A stretch of DNA of 64,000 bases from Coriobacteriaceae bacterium (GCA_902399975.1 CABOHA010000001.1:521397-585396); one strand, 5' to 3'. Positions 18,348-29,702 are shown, counted from the stretch's first letter. Numbers and translations are program-made. The notes: generated by a model from the letters alone, not told the origin.

Positions 18348-18384
18348 AAAAAGCCGAGGTCCCAGTGCGAGACCTCGGCTTTTA
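18348..18384. terminator. Bidirectional terminator
   Basis: AAAAAGCCGAGGTC pairs with GACCTCGGCTTTT across a short loop, giving A- and T-runs on both sides. It serves the amidohydrolase gene (plus strand) and the zinc-ribbon gene (minus strand). Confidence 0.9.
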
Positions 18385-18404
18385 TTTGTCCCATGGTATG
18401 GCGG

Positions 18405-18878
18405 CTAGGAGCGCGTCTCCATCTTGGCATGGCACTTGGGGCAGGTGACGCGGATCTTGCCCTTGCCCTTGGGGACGGACAGCATCTGACCGCAGTTAGG
18501 GCACTTAAGGTAGGCCGTGGTCTTGCGGCCCTTCCACATCTTCTTGGCCGTTCGCTTGGCGCGCTCAAAGTCTTCCTTGCTGGTGCCGGCCGCGCGCGAG
18601 GCGTTGGCAGCCGCGGCGCCGCCACCCAAGCTGGCGACGAACTTACCTAGGCCGGGGACGTTTGCGGTCGCCGTGACAAAGGCATCGTTCTCCTTGCGGC
18701 GCGCGTCGATGTTTTTGGACAGACCGCGCAGCACGCCGAGCGCGATCACGGCGATGGCGATCCAGCTGAGCCACTGGATACGGGCCATCGACCCGATCAT
18801 CGCGATGATAATGCCTGCGAAGCCCAACACGACGGTGAGCTCATCGGCGCCGTTGCGACCCTTCATAAAGTCATTCAT
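18405..18878 (-). CDS. Small membrane protein with C-terminal zinc ribbon
   Basis: The 157-residue protein has two adjacent hydrophobic segments near residues 15-50, a charged linker (DARRKEND) and an Ala/Gly-rich stretch. It ends in a zinc ribbon with CPNCG and CPKC knuckles near residues 126 and 145. Such proteins are widespread in Actinobacteria and Firmicutes and of unknown function. The zinc ribbon may bind nucleic acid or protein at the inner face of the membrane. The start at 18878 follows an AAAGG element; an upstream in-frame start at 18908 lacks one. Confidence 0.8.
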   Translation of the reverse strand: MNDFMKGRNGADELTVVLGFAGIIIAMIGSMARIQWLSWIAIAVIALGVLRGLSKNIDARRKENDAFVTATANVPGLGKFVASLGGGAAAANASRAAGTSKEDFERAKRTAKKMWKGRKTTAYLKCPNCGQMLSVPKGKGKIRVTCPKCHAKMETRS

Positions 18879-18933
18879 GCGAATTGCCTTTCGTTCGATA
18901 TACTGCACGCCTTTATACCCGATTTAGAGCAAG

Positions 18934-18980
18934 GGGGACAGGTTAATCTGCGCCAGTGTGGTGCAAGCATACCTGTCCCC
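18934..18980. other. Intergenic hairpin with GTCCCC arms
   Basis: GGGGACAGGT (18934-18943) pairs perfectly with ACCTGTCCCC (18971-18980) across a 27-nt loop. It lies between the zinc-ribbon gene start and the end of csoR. The same ACCTGTCCCC word recurs in the hairpin near 24957. Confidence 0.5.
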
Positions 18981-19024
18981 AGAACACCAAGACGGTGCAA
19001 AGAAGATTGTTCCCAATGCCCCAA

Positions 19025-19297
19025 TTACTTGGAGAGCTTGTCGACGACGCGTTCAATCTCGGCAAGCTTGGCGGCCTTGAGCTCCTCGTCGCCCGATTCG
19101 ATTGCCGAAGTCACGCAGCCTTCGATATGCGCCTTGAGCACGTCGGCGTTGATGCGCGCGAGGAGCGCCTGTGTGGCCATGAGCTGCGTAGAAATATCGA
19201 CGCAGTAGCGGTCCTCATCGACCATCCGCAGGATGCCGTCGATCTGACCGCGTGCCGTCTTGAGCATGCGGGTCACCGATTTATGGTCTGCCATCAT
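19025..19297 (-). CDS. csoR: CsoR-family copper-sensing repressor
   Basis: The 90-residue all-helical protein has the full CsoR ligand set: Cys32 (RYCVDI), His57 and Cys61 (KAHIEGC), the pattern of Cu(I)-sensing members. CsoR binds G-tract palindromes and releases DNA when copper binds. The start at 19297 follows a GAGGA site. It is the last gene of a copA-copZ-csoR operon on the minus strand, and a matching operator lies in the copA promoter at 22113-22129, indicating autoregulation. Confidence 0.95.
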   Translation of the reverse strand: MMADHKSVTRMLKTARGQIDGILRMVDEDRYCVDISTQLMATQALLARINADVLKAHIEGCVTSAIESGDEELKAAKLAEIERVVDKLSK

Positions 19298-19345
19298 GGC
19301 GGGTCCTCGTTTCTGGTCGATGGGGTCGAATGCTTCTGGTAGCTG

Positions 19346-19567
19346 CTACGCGGCGGTCACGGACAGGGCGTGGAACTTCTCGCCGGCGCCCTCGACGGCG
19401 GCAGCGAGCTGCTCGGCGGTCACGGTGTCGGCGCACTCAACCTGGACGGTCTGGGTCTCGTGATCGGCGTCGGCGTCGGTCACGCCGGCAACGTTGAGCA
19501 ACGCCGTCTCGACGGTGGCGTCGCAGTGGCCGCACATGAGGCCGGAAGTCTTGATTGTGTATCGCAT
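19346..19567 (-). CDS. copZ: Copper chaperone, HMA domain
   Basis: A 73-residue single heavy-metal-associated domain with MCGHC (Cys12, Cys15), the metal-binding loop. It carries Cu(I) in the cytoplasm to CopA. The ATG at 19567 follows AGAGGAA; the in-frame stretch upstream of it encodes no homologous sequence and overlaps a large hairpin. It lies between copA and csoR on the same strand. Confidence 0.93.
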   Translation of the reverse strand: MRYTIKTSGLMCGHCDATVETALLNVAGVTDADADHETQTVQVECADTVTAEQLAAAVEGAGEKFHALSVTAA

Positions 19568-19596
19568 CGGTATTCCTCTCTGTTGTGTCGGCTTTC

Positions 19597-19682
19597 CCAG
19601 GCACCCGACCTTGGCCTTCAAGCCGTCGCTCGCGTACCAAAGTACGCGTCGCTCCTCTTTCAGGTCAATCTCGGGCACCTGG
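19597..19682 (-). other. Large intercistronic hairpin between copA and copZ
   Basis: The outer arms CCAGGCACCCGA (from 19597) and TCGGGCACCTGG (to 19682) pair at 10 of 12 positions. At the centre CGCGTAC (19631-19637) pairs with GTACGCG (19642-19648) across CAAA. It spans most of the 147-bp gap between copA and copZ and could set relative expression by processing, attenuation or mRNA protection. Confidence 0.5.
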
Positions 19683-19714
19683 AAAACCCGTTCTAAATGG
19701 ACTTAAGGGTGAAC

Positions 19715-22054
19715 CTATTTTGCCACTTTAGGCTTAAAGGTTCGTAGGCGCAGCGCATTGCTTACGACGCACACGCTCGACAGGCTCATGGCCGCGGCGC
19801 CGAACATCGGCGAGAGCTGCCAACCGGTGAGGGGGAAGAACACGCCTGCCGCCAGCGGAATGCCGATGCCGTTGTAGAACAGCGCCCAGAACAGGTCCTG
19901 CTTGATGTTGCGGATCGTGGCGCGCGAAAGCTCGATGGCGCGCGCAACATCCATGAGGTCGCTGCGCATGAGTACCACGTCGGCGCCCTCCTTGGCGATG
20001 TCGGCGCCGGTGCCGGTCGCAAGGCCCACGTCGGCGCGCGCCAGGGCGGGGGAGTCGTTGATGCCGTCGCCCACCATGGCGACCTTGCCGCCCGCATCCT
20101 GCAGTTCGCGCACGTGGCGTTCCTTGTCGGCGGGGAGGACGTCGGCGATGACCTGTTCGCTGGTGAGTCCCACGCGGCGGGCGATAGCCTCGGCCGTCAC
20201 GCGGTTGTCGCCGGTGAGCATGCGCACGTCGACGCCGAGCTTGCGGAGCGCGGCGATGGCCCCGGCGCTCGTCTCTTTGACCTCGTCAGCCACGGCGATG
20301 GTGCCGACAAGCTCGCCGTTCTTGGCAAAGAACAGCGGTGTTTTGCCCTCGGCGGCAAATTGCTCGGTAAGACCCGCGGGCACGGTAACGCCCAACTCGT
20401 TCATCAGGCGTACGTTGCCGGCGGCGATGACATTCTGCCCCTCGCGCGCCGTTACGCCACGACCGGGCACGGCGGCAAAGTCCTCGACCATGCGCGCGAC
20501 AATTCCGCGTGCCTCGCACTCGGCCATAATCGCCTCGGCCAGCGGGTGCTCGCTCGAGCGCTCCAACGCGGCGGCCAGCTTGAGCAGCGACTTTTCGCTC
20601 ATGGCGGGCGAGCCGTCGGCGCGCACGGCAACCACAATGTCGGTCACGGCCGGCTTGCCGCGGGTGACGGTGCCGGTCTTATCGAGCACCACGGTGCCCA
20701 CGTTGCGCAGATTCTCCAGCGCCTCGGCGCTCTTAAACAGAATGCCCATCTCGGCGCCCTTGCCGGTGCCCACCATAATGGCGACGGGCGTGGCCAGGCC
20801 GAGTGCGCACGGGCAGCTGATCACCAACACGGCCACGGCGGAGGTGAGCGCCTCGTTTATGCTGCCGGTCAGCGCCATCCATACCGCAAAGGTCACGGCC
20901 GAGATCACGAACACCACGGGCACAAACACGCCGGCGACCTTGTCGGCCAGGCGGGCGATGGGCGCCTTGGTGGCGTTGGCGTCCTCGACGAGCTGGATGA
21001 TTTTGGCAAGCGACGTGTCGGCGCCCACGCGTGTGGCACGGAAGGTAAACGAACCGGTGCGGTTGACGGTGGCGGCGTTGACGGTGTCGCCGGCGGTCTT
21101 TTCCACGGGGATGGACTCGCCGGTGAGCGCACTCTCGTCCACGGCCGACGCGCCCTCGAGTACCACGCCGTCGACGGGGATAGACTCGCCGGGGCGCACG
21201 CGCAGGACCTGGCCGGGAAGGATACTGTCGACGTCCACCGTGGTCTCGGTGCTGTCATCGGCAACGACGGTCGCGGTCTTGGGCGCCAAGTCGATGAGCG
21301 CCTCGATGGCGCCGCCGGTCTTGGACTTGCTGCGCGTCTCGAGGTATTTGCCCACGGTGACGAGCGACAGAATCGTGCCCGCGCTCTCAAAATAGAGGTT
21401 GTCCATGCCCGTCATCATGGCCTCGTGCACCTGACCTGCGGCTAGCTGGTCGGCCATGATGAACATGGCGTAGAGCGACCAGGCAATGGAAGCGGTGGTG
21501 CCGACGGCGATGAGGGCGTCCATGGTGGGCGCGCCGTGCGCGAGCGACTTGAAGCCGTTGATAAAGTACGCGTCGTTGACGTAGACGATGGGGATGAGCA
21601 AGACGAGCTCGGTGAGGGCGAGCGTCATGCTGTGGGTGTGGTCGGTGAAGACGCCGGGCAGTGGCCAACCGAGCATGTGCCCCATGCCTATGTAGAACAG
21701 CGGGATGAGGAAGACGATTGAGACGATGAGGCGGGTGCGCATGGCAGAGGCGGCGGCCTCCAACTTTTTGGTCGGCGACTCCATATGGGCGGCGCCGGAC
21801 CTGGCTTGCGTACTGCCGCTTTGGGCGGCGTCGGTGCCCGTGCTGACGGGTGAGGCCGAGTAGCCAGCGCGGTCGACGGCGGTGCAGATATCGTCGGGGG
21901 AGACCTGCGCAGGGTCGTAGTCCACCAGCATAGAGCCGGCGAGCAGATTGACCGCGACGCTCTCGACGCCGTCGAGCTTGCTCACGGCGCGGTCTACGTG
22001 CGCCTGGCAGGCGGCGCACGTCATGCCACCCACATCGAATTTATCTTGAGCCAT
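19715..22054 (-). CDS. copA: Copper-exporting P1B-type ATPase
   Basis: The 779-residue membrane ATPase has one N-terminal metal-binding domain with GMTCAAC (Cys13, Cys16). Eight hydrophobic segments follow, including the CPC ion site ([12 protein letters not shown]). Also present are the TGES actuator loop, the phosphorylation motif DKTGT and the hinge [11 protein letters not shown]. It expels Cu(I) using ATP. The ATG at 22054 is chosen for its AAGGAG site; frames from 22096 are also open. A second HMA domain, seen in some relatives, is absent. It heads the copA-copZ-csoR operon. Confidence 0.97.
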   Translation of the reverse strand: MAQDKFDVGGMTCAACQAHVDRAVSKLDGVESVAVNLLAGSMLVDYDPAQVSPDDICTAVDRAGYSASPVSTGTDAAQSGSTQARSGAAHMESPTKKLEAAASAMRTRLIVSIVFLIPLFYIGMGHMLGWPLPGVFTDHTHSMTLALTELVLLIPIVYVNDAYFINGFKSLAHGAPTMDALIAVGTTASIAWSLYAMFIMADQLAAGQVHEAMMTGMDNLYFESAGTILSLVTVGKYLETRSKSKTGGAIEALIDLAPKTATVVADDSTETTVDVDSILPGQVLRVRPGESIPVDGVVLEGASAVDESALTGESIPVEKTAGDTVNAATVNRTGSFTFRATRVGADTSLAKIIQLVEDANATKAPIARLADKVAGVFVPVVFVISAVTFAVWMALTGSINEALTSAVAVLVISCPCALGLATPVAIMVGTGKGAEMGILFKSAEALENLRNVGTVVLDKTGTVTRGKPAVTDIVVAVRADGSPAMSEKSLLKLAAALERSSEHPLAEAIMAECEARGIVARMVEDFAAVPGRGVTAREGQNVIAAGNVRLMNELGVTVPAGLTEQFAAEGKTPLFFAKNGELVGTIAVADEVKETSAGAIAALRKLGVDVRMLTGDNRVTAEAIARRVGLTSEQVIADVLPADKERHVRELQDAGGKVAMVGDGINDSPALARADVGLATGTGADIAKEGADVVLMRSDLMDVARAIELSRATIRNIKQDLFWALFYNGIGIPLAAGVFFPLTGWQLSPMFGAAAMSLSSVCVVSNALRLRTFKPKVAK

Positions 22055-22101
22055 GGCTTCTCCTTTCTGTAGTTTAGTGTTGGAATTGTTAACCAACCGA
22101 T

Positions 22102-22132
22102 ACTATACACCCATACCCCCTGGGGGTGTCTA
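22102..22132 (-). promoter_or_regulatory. copA promoter with embedded CsoR operator
   Basis: On the minus strand, a -35-like TAGACA (22127-22132) and a -10 TATAGT (22102-22107) are 19 bp apart. The spacer is occupied by the G-tract palindrome ATACCCCCTGGGGGTGT (22113-22129), the form of known CsoR operators. Binding there would block the polymerase until copper releases CsoR. Confidence 0.75.
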
Positions 22133-22204
22133 GTAATAGTTGGAATGTATGACTTTTCATTACAGATGAGGGCGGCTGCTCAATCGTTGGCAGTCCCTGC
22201 CAAA

Positions 22205-22343
22205 CATCTCAATCTGTAACATCTAGCAGGGAAAATGACCTCTAATTGTTATAGATCGAGATTTTGTTTTGCGAGGTTTGAGTTTGTCTCGATCTATAAC
22301 AGCTGGACCGGTTTTTGCTGAGTATCTGTTACAGATTGAGACA
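22205..22343 (+). repeat. Hairpin array 5 (two units)
   Basis: Units lie at 22205-22263 and 22285-22343, starts 80 bp apart, in the same orientation as the other arrays. Arms are slightly degraded (GTTATAGATCGAGAT; CTATAAC). The array lies between the divergent copA and DEAD-box helicase genes, in the 560-bp gap 22055-22614. Confidence 0.88.
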
Positions 22344-22409
22344 ATTGGCCCAGGTCCGCCCCGTCCGCCTCGTCATCTGTGGTTTACGTGGGGGCATACG
22401 GAGTGCGGG

Positions 22410-22614
22410 TATACTAACCGGCGGCGAATCTGCTCCATCGCTTAGAGCTGCTGCGTCTGGACGGCGCGTGATAGGGCTGCCAAAGCGATCGCCAGCGTGC
22501 TGAGCAACGTCCTCTCTGTGCGCACCTGTTTTTGTATGTATTAGCGCACTACCAAGCACGCCCGCGCGGCCGCATGCCGTGTCCATTGCGCGTGCAGATA
22601 AGGAACAACAACAT
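22410..22614 (+). promoter_or_regulatory. Probable long 5' leader of the DEAD-box helicase gene
   Basis: A TATACT -10-like hexamer (22410-22415) with no good -35 precedes nearly 200 bp of non-coding sequence before the ATG. Long structured leaders are usual for cold-inducible DEAD-box helicase mRNAs. No specific riboswitch or leader peptide was recognised. Confidence 0.3.
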
Positions 22615-24879
<2,265 letters not shown>

Positions 24880-24912
24880 CATACGCGTTGCGCGGTAAGG
24901 CGAGATGAGTTT

Positions 24913-24946
24913 GGGCCCCGAGCAGACTATGCTCGGGGCCCTTTTT
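24913..24946 (+). terminator. Terminator after the DEAD-box helicase gene
   Basis: GGGCCCCGAGCA pairs with TGCTCGGGGCCC across GACTA, followed by TTTTT. Confidence 0.92.
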
Positions 24947-24978
24947 GGTGCAAAGTAACCTGTCCCCAATGCACCAAA
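24944..24978. other. Second hairpin following the terminator
   Basis: TTTGGTGCA (24944-24952) pairs perfectly with TGCACCAAA (24970-24978); the loop contains ACCTGTCCCC, the arm sequence of the hairpin at 18934-18980. No gene is seen in the 335-bp gap 24880-25214. Confidence 0.45.
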
Positions 24979-25002
24979 CAAGAATCGTCCCCAAGTGCTG
25001 CC

Positions 25003-25040
25003 TAAATACCGTTTATCGGAGAATAAATACCGTTCACCGG
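25003..25040. promoter_or_regulatory. 21-bp-spaced direct repeat upstream of the PTS operon
   Basis: TAAATACCGTTTATCGG (25003-25019) and TAAATACCGTTCACCGG (25024-25040) match at 15 of 17 positions and are offset by 21 bp, two helical turns. This is the geometry of tandem sites for an activator or repressor of the alpha-glucoside PTS operon that begins at 25215. Confidence 0.5.
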
Positions 25041-25081
25041 TCATAATGATTGTTCTGGCTTTGGGCTTATCTACAATAGGT

Positions 25082-25150
25082 CCCGTAAAAAGAAATGCGG
25101 AAGGTTACCGAGTCCCTCGGACGTGGGCCTAACCAAAGTCTTTGAACGGG
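25082..25150 (+). promoter_or_regulatory. Structured leader, candidate LicT antiterminator target
   Basis: Outer CCCGT/ACGGG (25082, 25146) enclose GGTTA/TAACC-like arms (25103-25107 and 25130-25134) and an inner CCGAG/CTCGG hairpin (25108-25120). The GGAAGGTTAC start and AACC end recall ribonucleic antiterminator (RAT) sites of BglG/LicT proteins. A LicT-family gene is second in this operon. Confidence 0.4.
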
Positions 25151-25214
25151 TGTGTCTCTATGGATGCATTCGCTTGATTTTGGTTGGGCTATATTTATGA
25201 AGGGACATGCCACC

Positions 25215-25727
25215 ATGGGTTTCTTTTCTCGCCTGATGGGCGGTTCGGATGAGCAGAAGACTGCAGCTTCCGAGTTCGAAATCCTCGCTCCCGTTTCCGG
25301 CGAGCTTGTTCATCTAGAAAATACCAATGACCCCGCTTTTAGCAGCCGTGCCGTGGGCGATGGCGTTGCCGTGGTTCCCCAAGAGGGAACGGTGTGCGCT
25401 CCTGTTTCCGGTACCGTCGCGGCGCTGTTCCCGACCGAGCATGCACTGGGCATCATGTCCGACGACAGCTCTGCTCAGGTGATGCTGCATATCGGAATCG
25501 ACACTGTTAAACTTGAGGGCAAGGGCTTCCATGCGCTTGTTGCCCAGGGTGACCATGTCGACGCGGGCCAGCCCCTCGTTGAGGTCGATTTTGACGCGGT
25601 CCGCGCCGCCGGCTTCGATCCCACGGTCTTCGTTATTGTATGCGAGCGTTCGGAGAACTCGACTCTTCGTGAGCATGCTTCCGGCCCTGTTGCTGTTAAA
25701 GAGCCTGTCGTCTGGCTTTCCGAGTAA
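25215..25727 (+). CDS. PTS glucose-type EIIA protein
   Basis: The 170-residue single-domain EIIA(Glc)-type phosphocarrier has both active histidines in their motifs: His76 (TEHALG) and phosphoryl-accepting His92 (MLHIGIDTVKL). It receives phosphate from HPr and passes it to the EIIB domain of the permease encoded downstream. The ATG at 25215 follows AAGGGA with 9-nt spacing; upstream in-frame ATGs (25197) lack a good site. It leads a four-gene operon, EIIA-LicT-EIICB-GH4, for alpha-glucoside use. Confidence 0.93.
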   Translation: MGFFSRLMGGSDEQKTAASEFEILAPVSGELVHLENTNDPAFSSRAVGDGVAVVPQEGTVCAPVSGTVAALFPTEHALGIMSDDSSAQVMLHIGIDTVKLEGKGFHALVAQGDHVDAGQPLVEVDFDAVRAAGFDPTVFVIVCERSENSTLREHASGPVAVKEPVVWLSE

Positions 25728-25745
25728 ATTCTTGTGGTGGGTACC

Positions 25746-26600
25746 GTGGTTATCAAGCGAGTTTTCAACAATAACGTCGCAATGGTCACTTCGGACGATG
25801 GCTCCGAGCTTATTGTCATCGGTCGAGGCCTCTGCTTTGGCCGTCATGCCGGCGACGCTATCGATGAAGCATCGGTCGAAAAGACCTATGCGCTGCAGGA
25901 GGGCACTTCTCAGGATTCGCGTACGATTGACCGCTTGGCACATCTTTTGGAGTCCATTCCCACCGTCAACCTCGTGATTGCCGAGGACATTGTTCAGATG
26001 CTCCGTCGAGAGCTCAATGTTGATGTCAACGACAAGATTCTCATTGCTCTTGCAGACCATATCAGCCTTGCTTTGGAGCGCGAGCGCAAGGGCGTCTCCT
26101 GCGAGAATCCGTTGCTGCTCGAGATCCAGCAGTTCTATCGCAAGGAGTATGCGCTTGCGGGCCGTGCGCTGCAGATTGTCAAGGAGTATATGGGCTTCCA
26201 GATGAGCGAAGAAGAGCAGGGTTTTATTACGCTGCATATCGTCAACGCCACCATGCCGCAACGCTCCGACCGTCTCATCATCTCGGTCCAGCTTGTTCGC
26301 GACGTGCTCGCGATTGTTTCCGAGCGCTATGCCACGACCCTCGATGACACCTCGCTGCCTTACGAACGTTTCGTTCGTCACCTGCAGTTTTTCGCGCAGC
26401 GAGCGCTCGATCCTGCGGCCGGGCAAATCAATGGTGACGCGCTGTTCCGAATCGATGAAACGGTGTACCCGTGCGCATTCTCGTGCGCGGACGCCATAGC
26501 CGCCCACTTGTCGTCTACCTATAACGTTGTCGTTACCAATGCCGAGAAGAGTTATCTCGCTTACCACATTGTTAACCTGCTTGGAGAACCTGGTCTCTAG
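25746..26600 (+). CDS. BglG/LicT-family transcription antiterminator
   Basis: The 284-residue protein has an N-terminal RNA-binding CAT domain that opens MVIKRVFNNNVAMV. Two PRD domains follow, with conserved histidines (DRLAHLLESIP; HIVNA near the PRD1-PRD2 boundary; AYHIVN at the end). PTS-dependent phosphorylation of the PRDs controls dimerisation and binding to RAT RNA in the leader, preventing termination. GTG at 25746 aligns with the family start; GTG at 25734 is also in frame. It sits between EIIA and EIICB genes, so it probably senses flux through that permease. Confidence 0.92.
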   Translation: MVIKRVFNNNVAMVTSDDGSELIVIGRGLCFGRHAGDAIDEASVEKTYALQEGTSQDSRTIDRLAHLLESIPTVNLVIAEDIVQMLRRELNVDVNDKILIALADHISLALERERKGVSCENPLLLEIQQFYRKEYALAGRALQIVKEYMGFQMSEEEQGFITLHIVNATMPQRSDRLIISVQLVRDVLAIVSERYATTLDDTSLPYERFVRHLQFFAQRALDPAAGQINGDALFRIDETVYPCAFSCADAIAAHLSSTYNVVVTNAEKSYLAYHIVNLLGEPGL

Positions 26601-26699
26601 GCATAACGTGCCCACACATCGATTGATATGAGGCAGGGCTTATGGCCTTGTCCAGGGCACATCTGTCTTAATTTGCGGAAAAGGAAGGGGAGTACCGCT

Positions 26700-28316
26700 A
26701 TGACCGCAAAAAAGAAGTTCAATTTCAAAGCGCCGTTGGAGGTGTTCGCGAAGTCGATCGTTCAGCCGATGATGTATCTCTCGGTTGCCGGCATTCTGCT
26801 CATCGTGGGCATTATTCTGACCAACAAGACCATTTGCGCCTTGATCCCCGTACTGGGCTCCGGTCCGTTCCAGCTTGTGGGCGCCGTTGTCTATCAGTCG
26901 CTGATGTTTATCATCAACAATCTCTCGATTCTGTTCTGCGTGGGCATCGCCGGCGCCATGGCAAAGAAGAACAAGGGCCATGCTTCGCTGATCGCCCTGA
27001 TGTCGTTCTTCCTGTTCCTGCAGGCTAACAACATCGTGCTCAACGCCACCGGCGCTCTTGCCGAAGCGAGCGGCATGCTCGGTCTTACCGGAACCGGCCA
27101 GAGCACCGTTATGGGCATTCAGGTGCTCGATACCGGCGTGTTTGGCGGCATCATTCTTGGTTGCATCACCGGTGCCGTGTTCAACAAGTACTCGAACAAG
27201 CAGTTCCCCATTGCTCTTTCGATGTTCTCGGGCGTTCGCTTCCCGTTCCTGATCATGATCATCATCTCCTGGATCATGGGCGCTGGCTTCTGCATCGTTT
27301 GGCCTCCGGTTCAGGGTGCCATCTCCTCCGTTGCCGGCATCATTAAGGAGTCGGGCAACATCGGTCTGTTCATCTACGGCATGCTCAACAAGCTGCTCGT
27401 TCCCACCGGTCTGCACCACCTCATCTACACCCCGTTCCAGTTCTCCGATGTGGGTGGCACCCTGACGCTGGGTGATCAGGTTATCGCCGGCGCCTATCCC
27501 ATCCGTGTCGCCGAGATGGCAATGACGGGCCAGCCCTTCTCTGATAGCACCTACTTCAACAGCTACACCTTCAACAACCTGTGGCCCTACATCGGTATCG
27601 GTCTCGCCTTTATCTTCACCGCTTACAAGGGGAACAAGGATAAGACCAAGGCCGTTATCATCCCGCTGATCATCACCGCCGTGCTCTCCTGTGTCACCGA
27701 GCCCATGGACTTCCTCTTTGTCTTTGCCGCTCCCGTGCTCTTTGTCGTTCACTCGGTTCTTTCCGGTATCTTCCTGGTCCTGCTCAAGGTCCTCTCCGTG
27801 CCCGCTTCGACGGCAGGCGGCATCATCAACATCGTGGTTTCCAACCTGGTTCTTGGTGTCGATAAGACCAACTGGCCGATGATGCTCGTGCTCGGAGTCG
27901 TCAACGCCGCTCTGTACTTCTTCCTCTTCACCTTCCTTATCAAGAAGCTCAACCTCCACACGCCTGGTCGCGAGGAAGAGTCCGAGCTTGCTGAGTCCGT
28001 TGCCGAGGGCGAGGCCGCCGCGTCTGTCGCGGTGAAGCAGGGCGCTGTTGCCGCGGCCCCCGCAGAGGGCGTCGATGCAGGTATTGCCGACCTGGTCGCA
28101 GGTCTTGGCGGCAAGGACAACATCGAGGAGCTCGAGAACTGCTTTACACGTCTTCGCGTGAACGTTAAGAACCCGGACCTCATCGATGAGAACCTCATCA
28201 ACCACGTGCCCAACAGCGGCATCAACCGCAACGGCAACAATATCCAGATCATCTTTGGCATGAAGGTCGCCGAGATGCGCGACAAGGTCGAAAACGCAAT
28301 TGAGAAGGAGCAGTAA
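26700..28316 (+). CDS. PTS alpha-glucoside permease, EIICB
   Basis: The 538-residue protein has an EIIC membrane domain with about ten hydrophobic segments, including the GLHHLIYTPF and TEPMDFLF signatures. A variable Ala/Glu-rich linker (near 425-455) and a C-terminal EIIB domain follow, with phosphorylated Cys481 in ENCFTRLRV. It resembles maltose/alpha-glucoside transporters (MalP/GlvC, AglA). The following GH4 gene, 3 bp downstream, supports import of a disaccharide as its 6-phosphate. The ATG at 26700 has an AGGGGAG site. No EIIA domain is fused; the separate EIIA is first in the operon. Confidence 0.93.
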   Translation: MTAKKKFNFKAPLEVFAKSIVQPMMYLSVAGILLIVGIILTNKTICALIPVLGSGPFQLVGAVVYQSLMFIINNLSILFCVGIAGAMAKKNKGHASLIALMSFFLFLQANNIVLNATGALAEASGMLGLTGTGQSTVMGIQVLDTGVFGGIILGCITGAVFNKYSNKQFPIALSMFSGVRFPFLIMIIISWIMGAGFCIVWPPVQGAISSVAGIIKESGNIGLFIYGMLNKLLVPTGLHHLIYTPFQFSDVGGTLTLGDQVIAGAYPIRVAEMAMTGQPFSDSTYFNSYTFNNLWPYIGIGLAFIFTAYKGNKDKTKAVIIPLIITAVLSCVTEPMDFLFVFAAPVLFVVHSVLSGIFLVLLKVLSVPASTAGGIINIVVSNLVLGVDKTNWPMMLVLGVVNAALYFFLFTFLIKKLNLHTPGREEESELAESVAEGEAAASVAVKQGAVAAAPAEGVDAGIADLVAGLGGKDNIEELENCFTRLRVNVKNPDLIDENLINHVPNSGINRNGNNIQIIFGMKVAEMRDKVENAIEKEQ

Positions 28317-28319
28317 ACA

Positions 28320-29702
28320 ATGATCATTACTCTGTGTGGTGGCGGATCCACCTTTACCCCCGGCATCGTCAAGTCCATTGCCCTGCGCAAGGACGAGCTC
28401 GACGTTGACGAGATTCGTCTGTACGACATCAACGAGGAGCGCCAGCGCAAGATCGGCGTGCTCGTGGACTGGATTCTGCACGAGGACCTCGGCCTGGACA
28501 TCAAGCTCACGGTGACCACCGACAAAAAGACGGCTTTTACCGACGCGAGCTTCGTGTTTGCCCAGATGCGCGTGGGCGGCTATGCCATGCGCGAGCAGGA
28601 CGAGAAGATTCCGCTGCGTCACGGCTGCGTGGGTCAGGAGACCTGCGGTTGCGGCGGCCTTGCCTACGGCATGCGCACCATCTTCCCCATGGTCGAGCTG
28701 ATCGATGACGTCGAGAAGTACGCCAAGAAGGACTACTGGATTCTCAACTACTCCAACCCTGCTGCCATCGTCTCCGAGGGCTGCCGTGTGCTGCGTCCCA
28801 ACGCTCGCATCATCAACATCTGCGACATGCCGATCGCGATCATCGACGTGGTTTGCGCCGCACTCGATATCGACAAGAAGGATGTCGAGTACGATTACTT
28901 TGGCCTCAACCACTTTGGCTGGTTCACCTCGATTCGCCACAAGGGCGAGGAGGTGCTCCCGCAGCTGCGCGAGTACATCAAGGAGCACGAGATTCTGCTG
29001 CCCGATTCGTACCTCAAGGGCATGGGCTCGCTGATGTCCAAGAAGCCCGAGGAGGCCACTGACGAGCACCCCGAGCAGAACCGCCACACCAAGGGCAGCT
29101 GGTACTACGTCTGGAAGGGCGAGTACGAGATCATGGAGTGCTTCCCGGAGTACCTGCCTAACACGTATCTGAACTACTACCTGCAGCAGAAGGAGTTCGT
29201 CGAGCATTCCAACCCCGAGCGCACCCGTGCGAATGAGGTTGAGGAGACGCGCGAGAAGAACCTCTTCGACGGCATCGACCACTACGAGAAGACCGGCGAG
29301 ATCGACGAGAGCACGTTCTATGCGGGCAGCCACGGCGACTGGATTGCCGACCTGGCTATCGCTCTGAAGAACGATACCAAGCAGCGCTTCCTGGTCATTT
29401 GCGAGAACAAGGGCGCTATCCCCAACATGCCCTACGACGCCATGGTCGAGCTGCCTGCCTACATTGGCAAGAACGGCCCTGAGGTCATCAGCCGCGACAA
29501 CATTCCGCTGTTCCAGCAGGGTCTTATGATGCAGCAGCTGAACTCCGAGAAGCTCGTGGTCGAGGCCACGATCGAGGGTTCTTACGAGAAGGCGCTCAAG
29601 GCCTTTACGCTCAACAAGACCGTGCCTTCGATGAAGGTCGCCAAGGAGGTTCTCGACGACATGATCGAGGCCAACAAGGACTTCTGGCCCGAGCTTAAGT
29701 AA
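28320..29702 (+). CDS. GH4 6-phospho-alpha-glucosidase
   Basis: The 460-residue glycoside hydrolase family 4 enzyme starts with an NAD-binding Rossmann fold (ITLCGGGSTFTPG). It carries NYSNPAA near residue 142 and the metal ligands Cys168 (CDMP) and His198 (LNHFGWF), as in GlvA-type maltose-6-phosphate glucosidases. These enzymes use NAD+ and Mn2+ in an unusual oxidation-elimination mechanism. It would split the phosphorylated alpha-glucoside delivered by the EIICB permease into glucose and glucose-6-phosphate. It is the last gene of the operon. The exact sugar is not determined. Confidence 0.93.
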   Translation: MIITLCGGGSTFTPGIVKSIALRKDELDVDEIRLYDINEERQRKIGVLVDWILHEDLGLDIKLTVTTDKKTAFTDASFVFAQMRVGGYAMREQDEKIPLRHGCVGQETCGCGGLAYGMRTIFPMVELIDDVEKYAKKDYWILNYSNPAAIVSEGCRVLRPNARIINICDMPIAIIDVVCAALDIDKKDVEYDYFGLNHFGWFTSIRHKGEEVLPQLREYIKEHEILLPDSYLKGMGSLMSKKPEEATDEHPEQNRHTKGSWYYVWKGEYEIMECFPEYLPNTYLNYYLQQKEFVEHSNPERTRANEVEETREKNLFDGIDHYEKTGEIDESTFYAGSHGDWIADLAIALKNDTKQRFLVICENKGAIPNMPYDAMVELPAYIGKNGPEVISRDNIPLFQQGLMMQQLNSEKLVVEATIEGSYEKALKAFTLNKTVPSMKVAKEVLDDMIEANKDFWPELK

